Below, in pieces: positions 5,883-10,833 of a stretch of DNA of 10,833 nt; the first letter of the stretch is position 1; the number at the start of each line of letters is the position of its first letter. The notes beneath the pieces are model-generated. The model had not been told where the DNA came from, searched no databases, and saw only the letters and a list, made by a program, of their open reading frames with translations. A program made the translations under genes and the position numbers. The stretch covers positions 1 to 10,833 of the forward strand of contig CAOMFZ010000059.1 in assembly GCA_948482415.1 (NCBI GenBank), written 5' to 3'. The DNA is from an uncultured Mailhella sp. Its GTDB lineage: Bacteria > Desulfobacterota > Desulfovibrionia > Desulfovibrionales > Desulfovibrionaceae.

Positions 5883-7106
5883 TTAATGCCATGCTCTGGC
5901 TTTATCACGAATAAGCGTATCCCGCTCTTCAATGATTTGTAGGGCAGTGGCAGGCGTATAGGCTAATAAAGAAATTTTTTCCAGTTTTGCCGCATAGTGA
6001 AGCATATCAGCAATAAGTTCCGGAATTTGTAAAAATGATATGTCTTTTTTTAAAAAACGCTCCACAGCAATTTCATTGGCTGCGTTTAATTCTATGCAAA
6101 GTTCCTCACTGACAGCCTGATACGCTAAGTTAAGGCAGGGGAAAAGTTCTTTATTGGGTGCATAAAAATTAAGTCCTTGGCTTGTTAAGTCAAGACTTGC
6201 AAGGCTGTTATTTTTTTGGGTGAGCATTTTAGGATAGGCAAAGGCTGCGCCGATAGGGAGTTTCATATCAGGCACTGCCAGCTGAGCAGTGACAGAACCG
6301 TCCTGCCATGCGACCAGAGAATGAACAATGGACTGCGGATGGACAACAACGTCAACCTGACTGAGATTAACTCCATATAAATGGCTTGCTTCAATAACTT
6401 CCAAACCTTTATTCATCAGCGTTGCAGAGTCAATGGTAATTTTGGCGCCCATTTTCCAGTTTGGGTGCTTGAGGGCGTCCTCTACCGTGACGTGCTCTAA
6501 AAATTCCCGTGATTTATCGCGAAATGGTCCGCCGGAAGCCGTCAGAATAAGGGATTTTACATTGTCAGCCTCGGAAAAATGCGTGGCAAGGCATTGGAAA
6601 AGGGCATAATGTTCGGAGTCCACAGGAATTATACTGGTATCTTTGGCATAAGCTAATTGGCGCAGATAAGAGCCTGCCAGCACTAGAGATTCTTTATTGG
6701 CAAGGGCAACGTGCTTGCCTGCGTTGACGGCGGACATGGTTGCGGATAAGCCGGCGGCACCTACCTGCGCAGAAAGCACAATATCCGTTTCCGGCATGGA
6801 GCTTATTTCGCTGTAGCCTTGTTTTCCGTGTAAAATAAGGGGATTATAGTTTGGTGTCAAAAGCTCTTTGAGTTTGGGAATATCGCTTTCATATTGCAGG
6901 GCAAGCACAGGAGGGCAAAATTCATTGGCTTGTTCCGCCAGTTTTTGAATATTTTTTCCCCCTGCAAGGGCAAAGACTTTAAAATATTCCCTGCTTTCGC
7001 GGATAACAGTTAAAGCATTTGTGCCAATAGTTCCCGTACTGCCCATGAGGGCAATTTTTTTCGGAAAATTCACGGAAATGGGATGAAGCGGACTGATGTA
7101 CTGCAT
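5883..7106 (-). CDS. dxr: 1-deoxy-D-xylulose 5-phosphate reductoisomerase
   Basis: A 407-residue cytosolic enzyme of the MEP pathway that converts DXP to 2-C-methyl-D-erythritol 4-phosphate using NADPH and a divalent metal. The nucleotide-binding GSTGTIG is at residues 22-28, ALANKESL at 134-141, and the metal/substrate residues D163-S164-E165 lie in PVDSEH. SGGPFRD is at 191-197, HPNWKMG at 214-220 (His214), and N232-K233-E236 in MNKGLEVIEA. These correspond to the known active-site residues of the E. coli enzyme, so it should be active. I start at the ATG at 7106, 7 nt after the cdsA stop. The longer frame from 7148 would overlap cdsA by over 30 nt. No strong ribosome site is visible, suggesting translational coupling. 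It makes isoprenoid precursor used by UppS two genes upstream. Confidence 0.96.
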   Translation of the reverse strand: MQYISPLHPISVNFPKKIALMGSTGTIGTNALTVIRESREYFKVFALAGGKNIQKLAEQANEFCPPVLALQYESDIPKLKELLTPNYNPLILHGKQGYSEISSMPETDIVLSAQVGAAGLSATMSAVNAGKHVALANKESLVLAGSYLRQLAYAKDTSIIPVDSEHYALFQCLATHFSEADNVKSLILTASGGPFRDKSREFLEHVTVEDALKHPNWKMGAKITIDSATLMNKGLEVIEASHLYGVNLSQVDVVVHPQSIVHSLVAWQDGSVTAQLAVPDMKLPIGAAFAYPKMLTQKNNSLASLDLTSQGLNFYAPNKELFPCLNLAYQAVSEELCIELNAANEIAVERFLKKDISFLQIPELIADMLHYAAKLEKISLLAYTPATALQIIEERDTLIRDKARAWH

Positions 7107-7113
7107 GATTATT

Positions 7114-7932
7114 CTAGAATACTGAAAGCATAAGGGCAAAAAGTTCAAAGCCGGCTATGGTGAAAATCAGACTGTCGGTTCTGTCTAAAACACCGCCATG
7201 TCCTGCAAGAAGAGAGCCGGAGTCCTTGATATCCACTGTGCGTTTGAGCGCAGATTCAAAGAAGTCACCAAGCTGGGCAAGCACGCCTAAAATAATGCCG
7301 AGGAGCAGAAGCAGAGGGAATGATGCGTGGATAACGTGATGTGCATAAGCAAAATACAGTACCGCCAGAATAGACGCAATCAAGCCCGCAAAACAGCCCT
7401 CAACACTTTTCTTGGGACTCACAGCCACCCAAATTTTATGTTTGCCAAAGGCAATGCCCGCAAAGTATGCGCAGGTATCGGAAGCAATGGGAATACTCAT
7501 CACGAGAAGCTGCTGCATGAGCGAGAATTTGCCCATAAAGCTGAAAATAAGCGGAAGATAGATAAAGGAAATAAAGCCGATACTTGCTTTTTTCATGTTT
7601 GCCCATGCATTTTCATGGGAAAAATGCGTCAGTGCGTAAAAAGCGCTCAAAAGAGCAACGGCGCCAATACTGAAAACAGCAGGCAGGGCAGGCAGATTAT
7701 AGCTCAAAATAAAATGCAGAATCCCCAGTCCGCAGAAAAACCATTTATATGTTCTTTCTTTGTATTTTGGATAAAAAAGCGTGAGAAATTCCCATTGCGC
7801 CAAGAGAGCGACCAGGCAAAGGAAAAAATAAATTGCGGTTTGTCCTGAAAGAACAACCAGCGCAAGAATGAGTAATAAAATAATCGCTGTTTTTATCCGA
7901 GTTTTGAGTGCAGAAAATTTAGTTTCAGCCAT
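7114..7932 (-). CDS. cdsA: Phosphatidate cytidylyltransferase (CDP-diglyceride synthase)
   Basis: A 272-residue inner-membrane enzyme that makes CDP-diacylglycerol from phosphatidate and CTP, the branch point for phosphatidylethanolamine, phosphatidylglycerol and cardiolipin. About eight hydrophobic segments are visible. Family motifs are SDTCAYFAG at 151-159, SPKKSVEG at 172-179, and the C-terminal signature from G222-D223 to DRTDS (250-254), with E226-S227, K230-R231, D234-I-K-D-S-G and GHGGVLD. The residue before GHGG is Ala, where Pro is usual. A good AGGA ribosome site lies in the end of uppS, and only 3 nt separate the two genes. Length fits the family (about 265-285). Confidence 0.95.
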   Translation of the reverse strand: MAETKFSALKTRIKTAIILLLILALVVLSGQTAIYFFLCLVALLAQWEFLTLFYPKYKERTYKWFFCGLGILHFILSYNLPALPAVFSIGAVALLSAFYALTHFSHENAWANMKKASIGFISFIYLPLIFSFMGKFSLMQQLLVMSIPIASDTCAYFAGIAFGKHKIWVAVSPKKSVEGCFAGLIASILAVLYFAYAHHVIHASFPLLLLLGIILGVLAQLGDFFESALKRTVDIKDSGSLLAGHGGVLDRTDSLIFTIAGFELFALMLSVF

Positions 7933-7935
7933 AAT

Positions 7936-8718
7936 TTATTCCTGTTCGTTAATTTTTCCAAATCGGCGTTTACGATTTTTATACGCAGAGAGAGCCTTTT
8001 CAAAATCTTCAGCAGAAAAATCAGGCCAAAGCGTATCCGTAAAATAAAATTCTGCATAGGCAGCCTGCAAAAGGTAGAAATTGCTCAATCTCAGTTCCCC
8101 GCTTGTGCGGATAATTAAATCCGGATCCGGCAAGCTTGGCAAATAAAGATTACTGCGTAAATTTTGTTCTGTATAATGTGTATCATCAAAAAGTGAAGTC
8201 AAATACTGAATAACGTCCTCACTTTTATTTTTTTCATCAATAACTGTTTGAATTTTTTGTTTATTTTGTAGAAAGATTTCAGCGGCACTTTGGCGCACGG
8301 CATGGAGAATTTCCTGGGTGCCGGAATAATTTATCGCCAAAGTAAGCTCAAGATTTTTGCTGTCCCTGGTTTCTTCTATGGCATGAACCAAGGCATTTTG
8401 AGCAGTTTGAGGCAACCTTTTTTTATCCCCAATCATGGAAAAGCGTATGCCTTCTTCAAGCATAAGGGGAAGTTCACTTTTGACAAACTGGCAAAACAAT
8501 TCAAAGAGATAGTTCACTTCTTCCTGCGGTCTGTTCCAGTTTTCCGTAGAAAAAGCATAGAGGGAAAGATGAGGAATTTTATGGCGCAAACATTCTTTAA
8601 TCACAACTTCAACGGTTTTTGCACCGGCCAAGTGCCCTTCACTGCGGGAGAGCCCTTTTTGGGTTGCCCATCTGCCGTTGCCGTCCATGATAATGGCTAT
8701 GTGTTTTGGTAAAGTCAT
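7936..8718 (-). CDS. uppS: Undecaprenyl diphosphate synthase (cis-prenyltransferase)
   Basis: A 260-residue cytosolic enzyme that adds eight isopentenyl units in cis to farnesyl diphosphate to make the C55 carrier for peptidoglycan and O-antigen precursors. The active-site motif MDGNGRWA is at residues 11-18 (Asp12), FSTENW at 56-61, and the diphosphate-binding region PDPDLIIRTSGELRLSN at 197-213, followed by AYAEFYF and WPDF (231-234). A Lys/Glu-rich linker at about 144-185 makes it slightly longer than E. coli UppS. I use the ATG at 8718, preceded by GAGGA at 5 nt. The longer frame from 8775 would translate the terminator-like hairpin and lacks a ribosome site. It is the first gene after that hairpin. 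Confidence 0.96.
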   Translation of the reverse strand: MTLPKHIAIIMDGNGRWATQKGLSRSEGHLAGAKTVEVVIKECLRHKIPHLSLYAFSTENWNRPQEEVNYLFELFCQFVKSELPLMLEEGIRFSMIGDKKRLPQTAQNALVHAIEETRDSKNLELTLAINYSGTQEILHAVRQSAAEIFLQNKQKIQTVIDEKNKSEDVIQYLTSLFDDTHYTEQNLRSNLYLPSLPDPDLIIRTSGELRLSNFYLLQAAYAEFYFTDTLWPDFSAEDFEKALSAYKNRKRRFGKINEQE

Positions 8719-8739
8719 AGTTTCCTCAAGTATTTTCAA

Positions 8740-8769
8740 AAAGAGGCATGGCAAAAGCCATGCCTCTTT
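8740..8769 (-). terminator. Terminator or attenuator hairpin between frr and uppS
   Basis: A perfect 13-bp stem (AAAGAGGCATGGC and its complement) around a 4-nt TTTT loop is followed on the minus strand by a run of five T (CTCTTTTTG). It begins 12 nt after the frr stop and ends about 21 nt before the uppS ATG, with the uppS ribosome site just beyond it. It has the form of a strong intrinsic terminator inside an otherwise continuous cluster. Confidence 0.85.
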
Positions 8770-8781
8770 CTCCAAATTTCT

Positions 8782-9342
8782 TTAGATTTCCATAATTTCT
8801 TTTTCTTTTGCTCCGGCTTTTTGGTCGGCTTTTGCCACATAAGAATCAGTAATTTTTTGGATGTCGTCCATGGCTTTTTTGAGTTCGTCTTCGCTGAGCA
8901 CTTTGTCTTTTTCAAGTTTTTTCATGCTGTCATTGGCGTCACGGCGAACATTGCGAATGGCAACTTTTGCTTCTTCAGTATATTTTTTGCAGACTTTTAC
9001 CAAATCTTTGCGGCGGTCTTCAGTAAGAGGCGGAATGGAAATACGCACAACTTTACCGTCGTTTTGAGGATTGAGTCCGAGGTCAGAGTTTAAAATTGCT
9101 TTTTCAATGAGTCCCATGGAGCCTTTATCCCAGGGCTGAATAGTCACGGTACGGCTGTCAGGGCAGGAAACCGTTGACATTTGCTGAATGGGGGTAGGCG
9201 TGCCGTAATAATCAACTTTGATATTATCAACCAAAGATGTTGAAGCACGGCCGGTGCGAAGTTTTGCAAATTCTTTATCCAGCGCAAGAAGGGCTTTTTC
9301 CATGCGGTCTTCTGCGTCAAGCATAAGTGTATCTTTATCCAT
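8782..9342 (-). CDS. frr: Ribosome recycling factor
   Basis: A 186-residue cytosolic factor that, with EF-G, splits the post-termination ribosome complex. It is full length for the family (about 185). Characteristic blocks are the start of the three-helix bundle RMEKALLALDKEFAKLRTGR (about residues 13-32) and the DYYGTPTPIQQMSTV strand region of domain II (44-58). RTVTIQPWDK is at about 64-73, LGLNPQNDG at about 88-96 and PPLTEDRRKDLVK at about 104-116, followed by the basic C-terminal helices. An AAGGAGAA ribosome site lies within the last codons of pyrH, and only 2 nt separate the stop and start, so the pair is translationally coupled. A strong hairpin follows 12 nt after its stop. Confidence 0.97.
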   Translation of the reverse strand: MDKDTLMLDAEDRMEKALLALDKEFAKLRTGRASTSLVDNIKVDYYGTPTPIQQMSTVSCPDSRTVTIQPWDKGSMGLIEKAILNSDLGLNPQNDGKVVRISIPPLTEDRRKDLVKVCKKYTEEAKVAIRNVRRDANDSMKKLEKDKVLSEDELKKAMDDIQKITDSYVAKADQKAGAKEKEIMEI

Positions 9343-9344
9343 AA

Positions 9345-10061
9345 TTATTCTCCTTCAACAATTGTGCCTGTGTTTTCACCGCAGACAACTTTCTTTATAT
9401 TACCGCCTAAAATATTGCAGACAATAATAGGCATTTTATTTTCACGAGCCAGAGTAATGGCAGTTGCGTCCATTACTTTTAATTCTTTATCAAGGGTTTC
9501 TTTGTAAGTAATGTGTTCGTAGCGGACAGCATCAGCATGTTTTTCAGGGTCTTTGTCGTAAATGCCGTCAACGCGGGTAGCTTTGATAATGGCTTCACAG
9601 CGAAGTTCCATTGCGCGCAGCGCAGCCGCAGTATCGGTTGTAAAATAAGGGTTGCCTGTACCGCCGGCACAAATGACAATGCGGCCTTTTTCAAGGTGAT
9701 TGAGTCCTTTGCGGCGAAGATACGGTTCGCAGACTTCTTTAGTGGCAATGGCAGAAAGCACGCGGGTTGGTATATCCATTTTTTCTAAAGCGTCCTGAAC
9801 AGCCATAGCATTTAAAATGGTTGCAAGCATGCCCATATAGTCGGCAGTTGCACGTTCCATACCTTTTGCAGAGGTTGAAATACCGCGGAAAATATTTCCC
9901 CCACCAATAACAAGGACAATTTCAAGCCCTAACGCTGCAACATCAGCAACTTCTTTACAAATCGCTTTTACTGTTTCCGGGTCAATGCCAAAGCCTTTTT
10001 CGCCAGCTAAGGATTCTCCGCTGAGTTTTAACATAATACGATGATACTTTAAATTACTCAT
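9345..10061 (-). CDS. pyrH: UMP kinase
   Basis: A 238-residue cytosolic kinase of the amino-acid-kinase fold, hexameric in bacteria, that phosphorylates UMP to UDP in pyrimidine nucleotide synthesis. Motifs are KLSGESL at 12-18, the glycine-rich GGGNIFRG at 53-60, the UMP/acceptor region GGTGNPYFTTDTAAALRA at 133-150, and the ATP-binding DGIYDKDP at 165-172. Length is standard. Its ribosome site (AAGGAAA) is inside the last codons of the glycosyltransferase, 2 nt upstream. The usual neighbour on this side in many bacteria is tsf; here it is a glycosyltransferase. UTP made from its product feeds CTP, which CdsA uses four genes later. Confidence 0.97.
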   Translation of the reverse strand: MSNLKYHRIMLKLSGESLAGEKGFGIDPETVKAICKEVADVAALGLEIVLVIGGGNIFRGISTSAKGMERATADYMGMLATILNAMAVQDALEKMDIPTRVLSAIATKEVCEPYLRRKGLNHLEKGRIVICAGGTGNPYFTTDTAAALRAMELRCEAIIKATRVDGIYDKDPEKHADAVRYEHITYKETLDKELKVMDATAITLARENKMPIIVCNILGGNIKKVVCGENTGTIVEGE

Positions 10062-10063
10062 TG

Positions 10064-10833
10064 TTATTTCCTTTTTGGTTTATTGGTTGGTAATTCCGAT
10101 AGACTTTGGACATAGGGTTCTCCCCAGTTTCCCTCATCTACGCGAATATATTTTAAAAATGTATAAAAAGCGATATGCCAGGCATTGATAAAGCCTGCTT
10201 TGCCGTCCAAAAAGCCTTTTTTGACCAGGTACATGGAAATAAAACGCCAAAAAGAATGGATAAGGGCTTTGGAAAGCCCGCCTTTTTTGCCCTCATTACG
10301 CATGGAAATTGCGCCGCGCGTGGCATAACTGTTTATTTTCAGCATTTGGTGGTTAAAACTTTCGTAGGAATAATGAAGCAAATCAGCGTCTAAAATGCCG
10401 TGTTCCTTGGTCGGCACATAAATAGGGTGTCCGTTTTTTTGGGAAATGGTAATGCCTTCGGGCTTGAAAAGTCTGAACAATCTATCGGGATACATACCGC
10501 CATGATATAAAAATCTGTCATAATACCATGTCAGGCGGGAAACCTGATAGGCAGAAATGGAAGAATTTTGCGCCAGAGCCGTTTGGATTTTTTCTTTTAA
10601 TTCCGTGGAGCAAATTTCATCACAATCAAGGAAGAATATCCATTCAGAGGGAGCATTTTTTTCTATCCAGTCAATGCCGAACCGGATTTGCTCCATATAA
10701 CCCTTGAAAGGATTTTCAATAAATACTGCGTTGTGGGCTTTACAAATTTCTTTTGTTTTGTCTGTGCTGAATGAATCGATAACAACAATGTTGTCACAAA
10801 AAGCCAAAGATTGAAGACAAGAACCAATAGTCC
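10064..10833 (-). CDS. Family 2 glycosyltransferase, WaaE/LgtF-like (5' end outside window)
   Basis: The visible part is about 256 residues and the frame runs off the right edge. The upstream codons read TIGSCLQSLAFCDNIVVIDS, a typical continuation of a GT2 N-terminus, so the TTG at 10807 is not the real start. The GT-A fold core is clear: IVVIDSFSTDKT near the edge, the FFLDCDEICS stretch with the DxD-like metal/nucleotide-sugar site (D-C-D), and a C-terminal half with LTWYYDRFLYHGG, RLFRLF and LLHYSYESFNHQMLKINSYA. The latter resembles the LPS inner-core glucosyl/heptosyl-type transferases of the WaaE/KdtX/LgtF group. Its likely role is lipopolysaccharide or other surface glycan assembly at the inner face of the membrane; donor and acceptor are unknown. 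The stop is 2 nt before pyrH, so it is the upstream member of this transcription unit within the window. Confidence 0.88.
   Translation of the reverse strand, partial: TIGSCLQSLAFCDNIVVIDSFSTDKTKEICKAHNAVFIENPFKGYMEQIRFGIDWIEKNAPSEWIFFLDCDEICSTELKEKIQTALAQNSSISAYQVSRLTWYYDRFLYHGGMYPDRLFRLFKPEGITISQKNGHPIYVPTKEHGILDADLLHYSYESFNHQMLKINSYATRGAISMRNEGKKGGLSKALIHSFWRFISMYLVKKGFLDGKAGFINAWHIAFYTFLKYIRVDEGNWGEPYVQSLSELPTNKPKRK

Noticed and set aside
7107..7148. N-terminal extension of dxr to 7148
   Set aside because: It overlaps the cdsA 3' end and adds residues that DXR proteins do not have; the ATG at 7106 directly follows the cdsA stop.
8718..8775. N-terminal extension of uppS to the upstream start at 8775
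   Set aside because: It would translate through the frr-uppS hairpin and lacks a ribosome site; the ATG at 8718 has GAGGA and begins at the family's normal N-terminus.
10064..10807. Complete glycosyltransferase starting at the TTG at 10807
   Set aside because: The frame stays open to the window edge and the upstream codons continue the conserved GT2 N-terminus, so the gene is partial here.
1..10833. CRISPR arrays, tRNA or rRNA genes, insertion sequences, attachment sites
   Set aside because: I saw no regularly spaced direct repeats, cloverleaf-type sequences, transposase frames or terminal inverted repeats.

Overview
The window looks like chromosomal DNA from a low-to-moderate G+C Desulfovibrionaceae-like bacterium. 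This is an inference from gene order (pyrH-frr-uppS-cdsA-dxr-rseP-tsaB), protein character, and a repeat-like intergenic hairpin of a type I associate with Desulfovibrio genomes. No rRNA or other phylogenetic marker is present to fix the genus.

The left third (about 1-3,830) is an accessory-looking transport region. On the minus strand are a short gene encoding a PAS fold that stops before the fold is complete, and a BCCT-family secondary transporter. A 428-bp intergenic region separates the BCCT gene from a plus-strand pair: an EamA/DMT-type permease and, 22 bp behind it, an 88-aa winged-helix-like protein. The intergenic region is the most interesting part of the window. It carries a good sigma-54 (-24/-12) promoter match just ahead of the permease, a weaker mirror-image match ahead of the BCCT gene, and between them three 14-bp dyads plus a half-site of the type CGACAA-NN-TTGTCG. 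Together these look like a divergent, enhancer-controlled (bacterial enhancer-binding protein plus RpoN) pair of transporter promoters.

A roughly 190-bp convergent gap (3,810-3,999) holds a 40-bp near-perfect hairpin and a bidirectional intrinsic terminator.

The right two thirds (4,000-10,833) is one dense minus-strand housekeeping cluster. In transcription order it reads: family 2 glycosyltransferase (5' end outside the window), pyrH (UMP kinase), frr (ribosome recycling factor), an intrinsic terminator-like hairpin, uppS (undecaprenyl diphosphate synthase), cdsA (CDP-diglyceride synthase), dxr (MEP-pathway reductoisomerase), rseP (site-2 protease) and tsaB (tRNA t6A factor). Gaps are 2-30 nt except at the hairpin. 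The cluster links nucleotide supply and translation to isoprenoid, lipid-carrier and envelope biogenesis. The two departures from the usual layout are the glycosyltransferase placed 2 nt ahead of pyrH, where rpsB-tsf is often found, and the strong hairpin between frr and uppS.
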